A stretch of 64,000 nt of DNA from Clostridia bacterium (GTDB taxonomy: Bacteria; Bacillota; Clostridia; Lachnospirales; Lachnospiraceae). The translations under genes and the position numbers were made by a program. The DNA is taken from the NCBI GenBank assembly GCA_910574255.1, contig CAJTAK010000010.1, forward strand, positions 83,830 to 147,829. The letters are read 5' to 3'. The notes beneath the pieces are model-generated. The model was given only the letters and a program-made list of their open reading frames with translations, did not search any database and was not told where the DNA came from. Numbering within the stretch: the first letter of the stretch is position 1; the number at the start of each line of letters is the position of its first letter. Shown here one piece after another: positions 16,615 through 25,320 of the stretch.

Positions 16615-18045
16615 ATGAATATTATAACAAACATTTGGAACGTGATGTTCAATAATATCCTGTCGCAGCCGGCGATTTTTATCGGCCTTATCGTTGTTGT
16701 GGGATATATCCTGTTAAAGAGAAAATGGTACGAGGTTGCAGCCGGATTTATCAAAGCTGTGGTCGGATATCAGATCTTGCAGTTAGGCGCTTCTTCGCTG
16801 AAGAATACCGTAGACCCCCTGCTGAAAGGAATTCAGCTCAAATGGTCTGTGGAAGCGGTGGTCATTGATCCGAACTTTGGGCTGACGGCCGCAAACAGTG
16901 CTTTGGAGAGCATCGGCGTTACTACCTCATTTGCCATGATTACACTTCTGATTGCGTTTATCTGGAACATTGTGCTGGTATTTTTTCGCAAATACACCAA
17001 GGTGCGGACCCTGTTTACCACAGGCCACATTATGGTAAAGCAGTCCACCGTAGCCACCTGGATTATTTTCCTGCTGATTCCGGAGCTTCGGAATATGGTC
17101 GGAATCATATTGATTGGCCTTTTGTGCGGAACCTACTGGTCTGTATTTTCTAACCTGACCGTAGAAGCCACCCAGGAGCTGACGGAAGGTTCGGGCTTTG
17201 CGGTAGGCCATCAGCAGATGCTTGGCGTATGGTTTGCCTACCGGTTCGGCGGACTTTTTAAGGGGAAAGACAAAAAAGAAGAGAGTAAGGAATTAAAGCT
17301 TGGGGGCGCATTAAAGGTTCTGGATGACTATGTGGTATCCACTACGCTGATTATGCTGCTGTTCTTCGGTGTGATCATGGTTATCCTGGGACCGGAGATG
17401 ATGAAAGAGGTGGATGCGGGCAATTTCGGAAGCCTTGCTTTTCCGGTATACATATTCCAGAGATGTACTTCCTTTGCCGTATCGTTGGTTGTATTAAAGA
17501 CCGGCATCCGGATGTTTGTAGGAGAAATGGTAGAATCCTTTGAGGGAATTTCCGGTTCAATCCTGAAAGGCTCCCTCCCTGCGGTAGACTGTGCGGCGAC
17601 ATACTCCTTTGGAGATCCCAATGCGGTTACCTTAGGCTTCCTCTTCGGCGCCGTAGGCCAGATTATCGCCATTGCAGGTCTCTTGATCTTCAAGTCCCCG
17701 CTGATGATTATTCCGGGCTTTGTACCTTTGTTCTATGATAATGCCACCATTGGGCTTTACGCAAATATGAAAGGAGGCTTTAAGGCGTTGGTTGCCTGCT
17801 GCTTAGGATCCGGCCTTATTCAGATATTGGGAAGCGCCGCAGCCATAATGCTGTTTCAGATGGGACCCTTTGGCGGATACGTTGGAAACCTGGACTGGGC
17901 GACCCTGTGGCCGGCTATGGGAGCATTGATGAAGTATCTGACCGTTCCGGGAGCGGTGATCTGCATCATCGGAATGCTCGTGATACCTCAGATACAGTAT
18001 CGAAAGAACAAAAAAGATTACTTTACTTTGGGTATGGAGGAATGA
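16615..18045 (+). CDS. PTS ascorbate-type (UlaA/SgaT) EIIC permease
   Basis: 476 aa with 10-12 hydrophobic segments over the whole length. It fits the UlaA/SgaT family: N-terminal FIGLIVVVGYILLKRKWYE, GFAVGHQQMLG, the DDYVVSTT region and C-terminal GFVPLFYDNATIGLYAN. In this family a separate IIB and IIA complete the phosphorelay, and L-ascorbate or a related acidic/unusual sugar is taken up and phosphorylated. IIB follows; no IIA is in the window. The isomerase and sulfotransferase next door suggest a substrate other than ascorbate. The stop codon overlaps the first base of the first structured repeat. Confidence 0.85.
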   Translation: MNIITNIWNVMFNNILSQPAIFIGLIVVVGYILLKRKWYEVAAGFIKAVVGYQILQLGASSLKNTVDPLLKGIQLKWSVEAVVIDPNFGLTAANSALESIGVTTSFAMITLLIAFIWNIVLVFFRKYTKVRTLFTTGHIMVKQSTVATWIIFLLIPELRNMVGIILIGLLCGTYWSVFSNLTVEATQELTEGSGFAVGHQQMLGVWFAYRFGGLFKGKDKKEESKELKLGGALKVLDDYVVSTTLIMLLFFGVIMVILGPEMMKEVDAGNFGSLAFPVYIFQRCTSFAVSLVVLKTGIRMFVGEMVESFEGISGSILKGSLPAVDCAATYSFGDPNAVTLGFLFGAVGQIIAIAGLLIFKSPLMIIPGFVPLFYDNATIGLYANMKGGFKALVACCLGSGLIQILGSAAAIMLFQMGPFGGYVGNLDWATLWPAMGALMKYLTVPGAVICIIGMLVIPQIQYRKNKKDYFTLGMEE

Positions 18046-18148
18046 AAACAGTAACGCTTGAAAGGTGCACAGAAGAATTTACAGACACATGCATCTGCAG
18101 CTGGAAATTCTTCTAGGAGAAGGTGTACATTTCAAATGTTACGGAACT
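18045..18148 (+). repeat. 104-bp intercistronic structured repeat, copy A1
   Basis: Begins AAAACAGTAAC and ends TTACGGAACT, as all copies do. The outer helix pairs GTAACGCTTGAAA with TTTCAAATGTTAC, continued by GTGCAC/GTGTAC. The inner helix AGAAGAATTT/AAATTCTTCT is perfect and is capped by a small stem. It starts at the last base of the IIC stop codon and abuts copy A2. Confidence 0.85.
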
Positions 18149-18252
18149 AAAACAGTAACACTTGAAAGGTGCACAGAAGAATTTACAGACGCATGTATCT
18201 GCGGCTGGAAATACTTCTAAGAAGAGGTGTATCTTTCAAGTGTTACGGAACT
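18149..18252 (+). repeat. 104-bp intercistronic structured repeat, copy A2
   Basis: Direct tandem of A1. The outer helix GTAACACTTGAAA/TTTCAAGTGTTAC is perfect where A1 has one C-A mismatch. The cap stem is CAG-A-CGCA, loop TGTATC, TGCG-G-CTG. The copy ends 8 bp before the AAGAAAGGA ribosome site of the PTS IIB gene. Confidence 0.88.
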
Positions 18253-18278
18253 ATAAATAAGAAAGGAAATTGAAAATT

Positions 18279-18566
18279 ATGATTAAAGTATTAGTTGCAT
18301 GCGGATGCGGAATGGGAAGCTCTCAGTTATTAAAGAAAAATTGCTCTACGGTATTAAAAAATCTCGGCATTGAACACACGATTCATCATACCAGCATTGA
18401 CGAGGCAAAGTCCACGGCACATGATTACGATCTGATTGTAGTAGGAGAAAACTTTGTGAGCCATTTGAAAGTAAAGGACGACACAACCGTAATCGGCCTG
18501 AAAAACCTGATGAACAAAAAAGAATTGGAGACCAAGCTCAGAGAAAGCGGAATCGTAGAAAACTAA
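18279..18566 (+). CDS. PTS EIIB component, ascorbate/lactose-type fold
   Basis: 95 aa. The P-loop-like VACGCGMGSSQLL near the N-terminus holds the phospho-accepting cysteine (Cys8) of UlaB-type IIB domains. The rest is a small alpha/beta fold (DYDLIVVGENF). It passes phosphate from an unlinked IIA to the sugar carried by the IIC protein encoded upstream. ATG 18279 follows GAAAGGA by 11 bp. It is separated from IIC by two structured repeats and is 22 bp before the SorC regulator. Confidence 0.88.
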   Translation: MIKVLVACGCGMGSSQLLKKNCSTVLKNLGIEHTIHHTSIDEAKSTAHDYDLIVVGENFVSHLKVKDDTTVIGLKNLMNKKELETKLRESGIVEN

Positions 18567-18588
18567 GAACGGGAATGGAGAAAGAACA

Positions 18589-19560
18589 ATGAGACAGATG
18601 GATGAAGATGAGCTGGCAGTGATTGCAGAGGTGGCAAGAATGTACTACATAGAGGGAATGTCCCAGCTTGACATAGCCAACATGCTCTTTTTTTCCAAGG
18701 CAAAGGTGTCTCGGGCTCTTCGGATTGCACGGGAGGAGCACATTGTAGAATTTCAGATCAACTATCCCTTAAAACGCTCTCTTGCGCTGGAGGCAGAGCT
18801 CAGGCGCAGGTTCGGGCTAAAGGAAGCGTTGGTGGTTACGGATCTCTATGACAACCAGAACACGGATATTTCCATCAAACGAATCGGAGAGATGGCGGCA
18901 AGTTATCTGGATGAGATCTTGAAAGACGGAGATTCCATCGGCGTGTCCTGGGGAAGAACCATGTACCAGGCGGTACGGCAGCTTAAGCCCTCTTCCCCCA
19001 GGAGGATCCAGGTGCTTCAGCTTATGGGCAGCTGCATGGATGATTACAATTTGGACATTGATGTGACAACCCTGACGGAACGAATGGCTCAGGCCTTTCA
19101 GGGAACAGCGGTCCGGCTGTATGCGCCTATGCATGTAAAGAGTGACATTGTTAGAAAAGAACTTTTGCGGGAGCCTATTATCCGCAAAACCATGGATAAG
19201 ATACGCTCCGTGGACTATGCCCTGACAGGAATCGCCGATGTGTCTCTGGAGCGGCCAAGAAGCACTTGGGCAGGATATTTGACAGAGAATAAGAAACGGG
19301 AACTTATAAGAAAAGGTGCGGTTGGATATCTCTGCGGTTATTTTCTGGATAAAAACGGAAATAAGCTTTCGGATCCCATCAATGACAAAATTATCGGCAT
19401 TTCCTTTGAGGATTTGAGAAAAATATCCCACGTGATTGCCGTAGCCGGAGGCATTGACAAAACCCAGGCTATTTATGCCGCATTGAAAGGAAATTTAATT
19501 CATTGCTTAATTACAGACAGCCGGATAGCGGAAAAGCTGCTGGCGATGAGGGACAGCTAA
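18589..19560 (+). CDS. SorC/DeoR-type sugar-binding transcriptional regulator
   Basis: 323 aa. The N-terminal HTH is ARMYYIEGMSQLDIANMLFF...KAKVSRALRIAREE (residues ~10-50), then the SorC sugar-phosphate-binding domain (ALVVTDLYDNQNTD, IGVSWGRTMYQAVRQL, AVAGGIDKTQAIYAAL). Such proteins bind a phosphorylated sugar made by the cognate PTS and control the operon. Gene position directly after IIB supports autoregulation of this PTS; the palindrome at 16461 is a candidate operator. AGCAAAAT-like weak SD is replaced by GGAGAAAG 4-10 bp upstream of ATG. Confidence 0.85.
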   Translation: MRQMDEDELAVIAEVARMYYIEGMSQLDIANMLFFSKAKVSRALRIAREEHIVEFQINYPLKRSLALEAELRRRFGLKEALVVTDLYDNQNTDISIKRIGEMAASYLDEILKDGDSIGVSWGRTMYQAVRQLKPSSPRRIQVLQLMGSCMDDYNLDIDVTTLTERMAQAFQGTAVRLYAPMHVKSDIVRKELLREPIIRKTMDKIRSVDYALTGIADVSLERPRSTWAGYLTENKKRELIRKGAVGYLCGYFLDKNGNKLSDPINDKIIGISFEDLRKISHVIAVAGGIDKTQAIYAALKGNLIHCLITDSRIAEKLLAMRDS

Positions 19561-19588
19561 AAAAGAGGCTGTCCGGAGAGGAGAATAT

Positions 19589-21457
19589 ATGACAGAAAGG
19601 ATTTCTTACAGCTTCAGTGAAAGTCTGCCTGCAAGACAGGCTCAGGCGGAAGCGTCCATGCTGGAGGAATTTGCAGCGGGCGCCTATACCCTGGAAAAGC
19701 CCTTTCTCAGAGTGAATCCTTATTTGATAAATCCGCTGTCAGCGGTCGTGGCCTTTCGTACGGAAGAGGAAACGGCAGTGACAGTTACCATATTCGGAAA
19801 AGAAGAACGGGGAACCATTGTACACACTTTCCCAAAGGCGAAGGAGCATATGCTTCCGATTCTCGGCCTTTACGGGGACTATGACAATCAGGTGGAGCTG
19901 CGGCTTTATGGGGGACGAGCCCATACCCTTACCATTCGGACAAAGCCCCTGGATCCGCAGGTCCCGGCCCTGCTTTCCATGAAGACGGAGCCGGAATACA
20001 CAGGGCAGGACTTAATCTTTGTGACCCCATCCCTCAATGCGTGCGCAACGGCCTTTGACTATAAGGGCGACGTGCGCTGGCATCTGACCATCCCTGTTGT
20101 CTTTGAAATGGCACAGCTGCGCAACGGAAATTTCCTCATAGGAACCGAGCGTGTGATGCAGATGCCTTACTATATGTCAGGTCTTTATGAGATGACCATG
20201 ATGGGGAAAATTGTGAAAGAATATGCAATTCCCGGGGGCTACCATCACGATCAGTGCGAGATGGAGGACGGAAATATTCTGGTACTCACAGAGGATCCCG
20301 GCTATGAGACGGTGGAGGATGTCATTGTGCTTCTGGATCGGGAAACCGGAGAGATAAAAAGAACCTGGGATCTAAAGGACTGCCTTGTTCCGGGGGAGGG
20401 CCCCTCCGGCGGCTATACGCCTAAGGACTGGTTCCACAACAACGCCCTCTGGTATGATAAGCATACCAATTCCATTACCCTTTCCGGCAGGCATGTGGAT
20501 GCCATCATTAACATAGACTATGACACCGGAAAATTAAATTGGATTCTGGGCGATCCGGAAACCTGGCCGGAGGATAAGCAGAAATACTTCTTTACCATAA
20601 AAGGAGAGGGCGATTTTGACTGGCCCTACGAGCAGCACGGATGCATGGTTACGCCAAACGGCGGAATCATGTGCTTTGACAACGGACATTACCGTTCCAA
20701 GCTTCGTGAGAAGTTCCTCCTTAACAGAGACAGCTTTTCCAGAGGCGTGCTCTACCAGATTGACCGGGAGGCCATGACCATTGAGCAGCGTTGGCAGTAC
20801 GGCAAGGAGCGGGGAGAGGAATTCTTTTCCTCCTATATCGGAAATGTGGAATGGTATGGGGAAGACCATTACCTGGTTCACTCCGGGGGAATTCAGTATT
20901 ATGGGGAGCATGCTTCTGAGAAGCCGGCAGCCCTGCTTAAAGGAGATCCCAATGTTCGTGCGGAGAGCATTACGGTGGAGGTGCTTCGTGGAAAGGTCAT
21001 TATGGAGATGAAGATAGAGGGGAACTTTTACCGGGGAAAGAAGATGTCCCTTTATCATGAACAGGATAACCTGCCCCTTGGAAAGGGAATTTGCGTGGGG
21101 CAGATGGGCATAACACCGGAATTTGACACTCTGATTCCCATGGAAGCCTGCGGGGAGCTGCTGCCCTACCGCTATGAGGCCGGCCTTACGGAGGAAGCGG
21201 ATCGGTTTGTGTTCAAAGCCATTTTCGAGGGCGGACAGCTTGTAATGCTGATGCTGGAAAATGAAAAAGAGGAGCACGGATACTTTATTTCCACTTCCAA
21301 AAACAAGTTTAACGCCCTGTGCTGCGGCACATTTATTGAGAAAGATCCCAGAAATATTACCTTAAATGTGAACAAAGCAGGACTTTCCGGCGTCTTCGAT
21401 GTGCGGGTAATTGTAGATGACAAAAAGTATGAGACAGGCATCCGGATTACCTGCTGA
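19589..21457 (+). CDS. assT: Arylsulfate sulfotransferase (AssT family), cytoplasmic form
   Basis: 622 aa. An N-terminal beta-sandwich (residues ~40-130) precedes a six-bladed propeller with family motifs LRNGNFLIGTERV, YHHDQCEMEDGNILVL, DWFHNNALWYD, EQHGCMVTPNGG and FDNGHYR. The enzyme transfers a sulfuryl group between phenols without PAPS, through a sulfohistidine. Gut Eubacterium/Clostridium members act on phenolic sulfates. No signal peptide is present, unlike the periplasmic E. coli enzyme, so it should act in the cytoplasm. It follows SorC by 28 bp, and thioredoxin reductase and thioredoxin genes follow it by 15 bp and 17 bp. GGAGAGGAG supports the start. Confidence 0.85.
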   Translation: MTERISYSFSESLPARQAQAEASMLEEFAAGAYTLEKPFLRVNPYLINPLSAVVAFRTEEETAVTVTIFGKEERGTIVHTFPKAKEHMLPILGLYGDYDNQVELRLYGGRAHTLTIRTKPLDPQVPALLSMKTEPEYTGQDLIFVTPSLNACATAFDYKGDVRWHLTIPVVFEMAQLRNGNFLIGTERVMQMPYYMSGLYEMTMMGKIVKEYAIPGGYHHDQCEMEDGNILVLTEDPGYETVEDVIVLLDRETGEIKRTWDLKDCLVPGEGPSGGYTPKDWFHNNALWYDKHTNSITLSGRHVDAIINIDYDTGKLNWILGDPETWPEDKQKYFFTIKGEGDFDWPYEQHGCMVTPNGGIMCFDNGHYRSKLREKFLLNRDSFSRGVLYQIDREAMTIEQRWQYGKERGEEFFSSYIGNVEWYGEDHYLVHSGGIQYYGEHASEKPAALLKGDPNVRAESITVEVLRGKVIMEMKIEGNFYRGKKMSLYHEQDNLPLGKGICVGQMGITPEFDTLIPMEACGELLPYRYEAGLTEEADRFVFKAIFEGGQLVMLMLENEKEEHGYFISTSKNKFNALCCGTFIEKDPRNITLNVNKAGLSGVFDVRVIVDDKKYETGIRITC

Positions 21458-21472
21458 TTACAGGAGGGATAA

Positions 21473-22399
21473 GTGAAAATGGCAGATTATGATTTGATTA
21501 TTATAGGCAGCGGCCCGGCGGGGATGACGGCGGCCATCTATGGAGCCAGAGCCAATCTGTCCGTTCTGATGCTGGACAGGCTGGCGCCCGGCGGAAAGAT
21601 CATCAACACCAGCGAAATTCAGAATTATACGGGAATGGGGACTGTGGAGGGTGCGGATCTGGCCATCCGCATGTTCCAGCATACTCAGGAGTTAAATGTG
21701 GAGTTTGATTACAGGACCGTTCTTAAGGTGCAGGACAAGGGAAAGGAAAAGCTTGTCGTTTGTCAGGAGGAAGATAAAACCTACACGGCTTATGGGGTAA
21801 TATTAAGCACCGGAACCAGTCCCAGAATGCTGGAAGCAGCAGGGGAAGAGCGCTATGTGGGAAACGGCATAAGCTGGTGCGCAATCTGTGACGGGGCAGG
21901 GTGCCGGGATAAGGATGTAGTGGTAATCGGCGGCGGAAATTCCGCTGTGGAGGAAGCTTCCTATCTGGCCGGATTTGCAAAATCCGTAACCGTAGTGGTG
22001 CGCTCTAAGCTGTCTGCGGATCCAATAGCTTGTGACAAGCTTCTTGGTCAGGAGAATGTGAAGCTTTATTCCGGACATGATGTGCTGGAATTCTGCGGTG
22101 AGAAAAAATTAGAGAGCGTCAGCCTGCGATCCAAAGAGACGGGAGAGGTATTTTCCGTAAGCTGCCAGCAGGTTTTTGAGTATATTGGACAGATTCCGGC
22201 CACGGATTGTTTTCAGGAGCTGGGGGTGTTAAATGCGGGAGGATATGTGGAGGCAAACAACCGGATGGAGACGGCAGTGCCGGGAATCTTCGGAGCCGGG
22301 GACTGCATTGCCAAGGAACTGCGGCAGGTTGTTACTGCCTGTGCGGACGGGGCAATTGCGGCCCAGAGTGCGGCCCATTATATACAGAATTTAAAATGA
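21473..22399 (+). CDS. trxB: Thioredoxin reductase-like FAD/NAD(P)H oxidoreductase
   Basis: 308 aa. It has an N-terminal FAD site (LIIIGSGPAGMTAAIYGARA), the redox pair WCAICDG (Cys136, Cys139), the NADPH site VVVIGGGNSAVEEASYLAG, and the closing FAD motif GIFGAGDC. It reduces thioredoxin using NADPH. The start may be GTG 21473 (GGAGG 5 bp upstream) or ATG 21479 (11 bp); the difference is two residues. It is packed between assT and the thioredoxin gene, so it is likely dedicated to that pair. A housekeeping trxB may exist elsewhere. Confidence 0.88.
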   Translation: MKMADYDLIIIGSGPAGMTAAIYGARANLSVLMLDRLAPGGKIINTSEIQNYTGMGTVEGADLAIRMFQHTQELNVEFDYRTVLKVQDKGKEKLVVCQEEDKTYTAYGVILSTGTSPRMLEAAGEERYVGNGISWCAICDGAGCRDKDVVVIGGGNSAVEEASYLAGFAKSVTVVVRSKLSADPIACDKLLGQENVKLYSGHDVLEFCGEKKLESVSLRSKETGEVFSVSCQQVFEYIGQIPATDCFQELGVLNAGGYVEANNRMETAVPGIFGAGDCIAKELRQVVTACADGAIAAQSAAHYIQNLK

Positions 22400-22416
22400 A
22401 AATAGGAGATGGATTT

Positions 22417-22728
22417 ATGTTGAGAGAAGTAATGGAAGAAGAATTTCGCCGGTCCGTAAAAGAGGGACTCGTACTTGCGGACTTTTATTCCGCCACCTGC
22501 GGACCCTGTAAGATGCTTTCCTTTGTGCTGGCGGATGTGGAAAAGGCCTGCGGGGACAAGGTGAATATTATGAAAGTCGATTTTGATAAAAACAAAGTTC
22601 TCGTAGAAGAGTATGGAGTATCCGGATATCCCACCTTGATTTTTATGAAAGACGGGGAGGAATTAAAGCGGCTGACAGGTCTTCAGCAGAAGCCGGCTAT
22701 TATCAAAATGATTGAGGAAGCGTTATAA
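22417..22728 (+). CDS. Thioredoxin with TCGPC active site
   Basis: 103 aa, the normal thioredoxin size. The redox motif is ATCGPCKM (Cys28, Cys31); the tryptophan that nearly always precedes the first cysteine is Thr here. The cis-proline motif GVSGYPTLIFMKDGEE is intact. Start ATG 22417 follows AGGAGAT by 7 bp. It is the last gene of the assT-trxB-trxA group and should be reduced by the upstream reductase. The changed residue before CGPC is expected to tune its redox potential or partner choice (inference). Confidence 0.88.
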   Translation: MLREVMEEEFRRSVKEGLVLADFYSATCGPCKMLSFVLADVEKACGDKVNIMKVDFDKNKVLVEEYGVSGYPTLIFMKDGEELKRLTGLQQKPAIIKMIEEAL

Positions 22729-22736
22729 GGATATAT

Positions 22737-22771
22737 CAAAAAAGGGACCGGCGCGGTTGTGCGTCGGTCCC
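22737..22771 (-). terminator. Terminator of the minus-strand acidic protein gene
   Basis: GGGACCGGCGC (22744-22754) pairs with 22761-22771 with one G-U. On the minus strand the hairpin is followed by TTTTTTGAT. It may also stop + strand transcripts coming from trxA. Confidence 0.75.
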
Positions 22772-22790
22772 TGACACTAAACCTTAGCCA

Positions 22791-23045
22791 TTATTCCTCA
22801 ACAGTCTCTTCCTCAGCAGCTTTTTCTTCCTCATTCTCTGCTTCCTCAGCCGTGTCTTCCACAGGGCTTAAAGACACATAGCCTCTTTCCGATGCTTCTG
22901 CTTCTTCCAGGTCATCATCCAGATCGTCGTCCAAATCATCATCAAAGGGATCGGCTGCAAAGAACTTCTTGTAAGCAAAGATACCTCCGGCGATGGTTCC
23001 GCAGACCAGTGCGGCAGAGCCTAAAAATTTAAAAAATTTCTTCAT
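22791..23045 (-). CDS. Small acidic membrane-anchored protein
   Basis: 84 aa. One hydrophobic segment at residues 4-27 (FFKFLGSAALVCGTIAGGIF) is followed by KK and then a very acidic tail: a DDDL motif repeated three times and a Glu-rich C-terminus. The tail has no hydrophobic core, so it is probably disordered. SD AAAGGAG lies 12 bp upstream. It lies alone, convergent with trxA and divergent from the LiaF-like gene. No function can be assigned. Confidence 0.6.
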   Translation of the reverse strand: MKKFFKFLGSAALVCGTIAGGIFAYKKFFAADPFDDDLDDDLDDDLEEAEASERGYVSLSPVEDTAEEAENEEEKAAEEETVEE

Positions 23046-23328
23046 ATCAGGTAAAACTCCTTTCTTTTACTTTTTAAATGTTCTTTTGGCTTTCCCTAAC
23101 GCATACCCCTTTTGGATGGGCAGACTTCGTCAGGCAAGGTATACACAGGAAACATTTTCTCTATTGTAATACGAAACAAGCAAAAAGAAAAGCAAAAAAA
23201 TTGAAAAATTTTATTGTCAAGGGAAAAAATATATATTACTCTATATAGAGATAAACGAATGCAAAGTCTGGAAAAAATTTTCCGGATTTATCTACATGAC
23301 ACAGTAAATGGGTCGGAAAGAGGAAAAG

Positions 23329-24021
23329 ATGAAAAACAGAGTTTCAAACGTAATATGGGGTCTGATTTTGATTCTCATCGGAATCGGATATGCAGGAGGA
23401 AATCTTGGTTTCTGGGACTTTCATATATTCTTTAAGGGCTGGTGGACTTTATTTATTCTGGTGCCCTGTGTGATCAATTTGATACAGCATGGGCCCAACG
23501 GCGGCAATATAGCTGGTCTGTGCGTGGGAATAGCCCTTCTTCTTACTGCTCAGGGATTTTTGGAAATTTCCCTGATTCGCAAGCTTTTGGTTCCGGCTAT
23601 TTTGATTCTTATCGGTCTTAGCATTATGCTCAGCAATACAAAGCGGAGAATTGTCGATCAGCAGGGGAATCAGATTCCCTTTGAAAAGACCGGGAGGGGC
23701 GGCTCTGATGTGTCAGGGGTTTTTGACGGAAGAAAGGTTCAGTATGACGGACTGCTCTTTGAGGGAGCTACGGCCAGTGCGGTATTCGGCGGCGTGGAGA
23801 TGGATCTGAGGATGGCGAGGATTGAGAGAGACGTGCGGATTGACGCAACGGCAATCTTCGGAGGCATCGAGATCTATGTGCCCGCTAACGTAGTAGTGAA
23901 GGTTATGTCAACTCCGGTGCTGGGCGGCGTGTCCAACAAGGCCATGGCTCCTACGGAGGTTCCCTGCCATACCTTATATATCAACGCAACCTGTGTATTC
24001 GGAGGAGTAGATATAAAATGA
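23329..24021 (+). CDS. LiaF-like membrane protein
   Basis: 230 aa. Four hydrophobic segments lie in residues ~5-105, followed by a soluble domain (~130-230) made of repeated beta strands with a periodic FGG motif (AVFGGVEMDLR, AIFGGIEIYVP, CVFGGVDIK). This matches the LiaF/DUF5668-type architecture, whose C-terminal domain is found in envelope-stress regulators of Gram-positives. No liaSR-type genes are adjacent. ATG 23329 has AGAGGAAAAG just upstream; a longer start at 23308 is possible. A likely promoter (TTGTCA, 17 bp, TACTCT) lies around 23216-23244. Its last codons overlap maf by ATGA. Confidence 0.7.
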   Translation: MKNRVSNVIWGLILILIGIGYAGGNLGFWDFHIFFKGWWTLFILVPCVINLIQHGPNGGNIAGLCVGIALLLTAQGFLEISLIRKLLVPAILILIGLSIMLSNTKRRIVDQQGNQIPFEKTGRGGSDVSGVFDGRKVQYDGLLFEGATASAVFGGVEMDLRMARIERDVRIDATAIFGGIEIYVPANVVVKVMSTPVLGGVSNKAMAPTEVPCHTLYINATCVFGGVDIK

Positions 24022-24602
24022 AAAAGAAGCTGATTTTAGCCTCTGCCTCTCCCAGAAGAAAGGAGCTTCTGGAGCAGATGGGACTTGTGTTTCGTGTATG
24101 TCCTGCCTGCGGGGAGGAGGAAAGCGTTCACCGGGATCCGGAGAAAATGGTGCTTGAGCTGGCTCTAAAAAAAGCCCGGGAGGTTGCTCAAAAGACAAAA
24201 GAAGATGCGCTGATAATCGGATCGGATACGGTGGTTGCTTTTCAGGGAGAGATTTTGGGAAAGCCTGCGGACGAGGAAGATGCCATTCGGATGCTGAAAG
24301 GTCTTCAGGGCGCCTCCCATATGGTATATACGGGCGTTGCCGTGGTAGATGCCCGGACAGGAAAGGTGCTTCTGAACTTTGCGGATGGAACGGAGGTTTC
24401 CATGTATCCTATGACAGAAGAATGGATTCGCAGGTATGTCAAGACGGGGGAGCCTATGGACAAGGCAGGAGCTTATGCCATACAGGGCGGCTGTTCCTTG
24501 TGGATTCGGGGAATCAGGGGAGCCTACTCTACCGTAGTGGGATTTCCTGCTGCCCGGTTTTATCAGGAAATGCTGGGGATTGGAATTGATTTGCTGAAAT
24601 GA
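24018..24602 (+). CDS. maf: Maf family nucleoside triphosphate pyrophosphatase
   Basis: 194 aa. It has the Maf N-terminus LILASASPRRKELLEQMG, the motif IIGSDTVV with the catalytic Asp, and the conserved DKAGAYAIQG near residue 155. Maf proteins hydrolyse non-canonical or dTTP/UTP nucleotides to monophosphates, and are linked to septum control in Bacillus. It overlaps the upstream LiaF-like gene by 4 bp (ATGA), so the two are translationally coupled, and leads into two HAD phosphatase genes. Confidence 0.92.
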   Translation: MKKKLILASASPRRKELLEQMGLVFRVCPACGEEESVHRDPEKMVLELALKKAREVAQKTKEDALIIGSDTVVAFQGEILGKPADEEDAIRMLKGLQGASHMVYTGVAVVDARTGKVLLNFADGTEVSMYPMTEEWIRRYVKTGEPMDKAGAYAIQGGCSLWIRGIRGAYSTVVGFPAARFYQEMLGIGIDLLK

Positions 24603-24618
24603 GAAAGGACGGATAAGG

Positions 24619-25320
24619 ATGTATCGAGCCTGTATTTTTGATTTGGACGGGACACTGTGCGACAGTGTGGAGTCCATTGCTTACTGCGCCAATCATGCCC
24701 TTCGGGATCTTGGAATGAAGGAGGCATCCTTAGAAGACTATAAGATCTTTGTAGGGGACGGAGTGGATATGCTGGTTCGCCGGCTTTTGCGCTTTAACGG
24801 TGAGGAGTCAGACAGGCAGTTTGACGTATTGAAGGAAAAGTATATGGGGTATTTTCTGGATGGATGTATGTACCATGTGGTGCCCTATCCGGGAATACCG
24901 GAGGCCCTAAGAGAGCTGAAAGGGCTGGGGGCAAAGCTTGGGGTAATCTCCAATAAGCCTCATGCCAATACCCTGAATGTGATTGAGCAGGTGTTCGGGG
25001 AGGGTGTTTTTGACTGGGTGCAGGGGCAGACCAAGGATATGCCCAGAAAACCGGATCCGGCCGGGGCCTTGTATACGGCCAAAAAGCTTAAAGTTTTGCC
25101 AGGAGAGTGTCTCTACGTGGGAGATACGGACACGGATATGAGAACCGGAACCGCAGCCGGGATGCATACGGTGGGAGTTCTGTGGGGCTTTCGGGACAGA
25201 AAAGAGCTGGAGGAAACAGGAGCTAAAGAGATAATCGCCGAAGCCGGGATGCTGCCTGGGATTTATGCTGATACACAATTATTCCCTGACGGACGAACAG
25301 GAGAAAGAGGAGCATTATGA
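24619..25320 (+). CDS. HAD family hydrolase, phosphoglycolate phosphatase-like
   Basis: 233 aa. HAD motif I is FDLDGTLCDS with the nucleophile Asp9; the helical cap is of C1 type. Motif II is GVISNKPH and motif III/IV is KPDPAGA and YVGDTDTDM. This pattern fits Gph/PpaX-like phosphatases acting on small phosphorylated metabolites. It lies 16 bp after maf and overlaps the next gene by ATGA, within one operon. Confidence 0.85.
   Translation: MYRACIFDLDGTLCDSVESIAYCANHALRDLGMKEASLEDYKIFVGDGVDMLVRRLLRFNGEESDRQFDVLKEKYMGYFLDGCMYHVVPYPGIPEALRELKGLGAKLGVISNKPHANTLNVIEQVFGEGVFDWVQGQTKDMPRKPDPAGALYTAKKLKVLPGECLYVGDTDTDMRTGTAAGMHTVGVLWGFRDRKELEETGAKEIIAEAGMLPGIYADTQLFPDGRTGERGAL

Noticed and set aside
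18045..18252. The 104-bp repeats as plain terminators
   Set aside because: None is followed by a T tract, and an SD plus gene follows each within a few bases.
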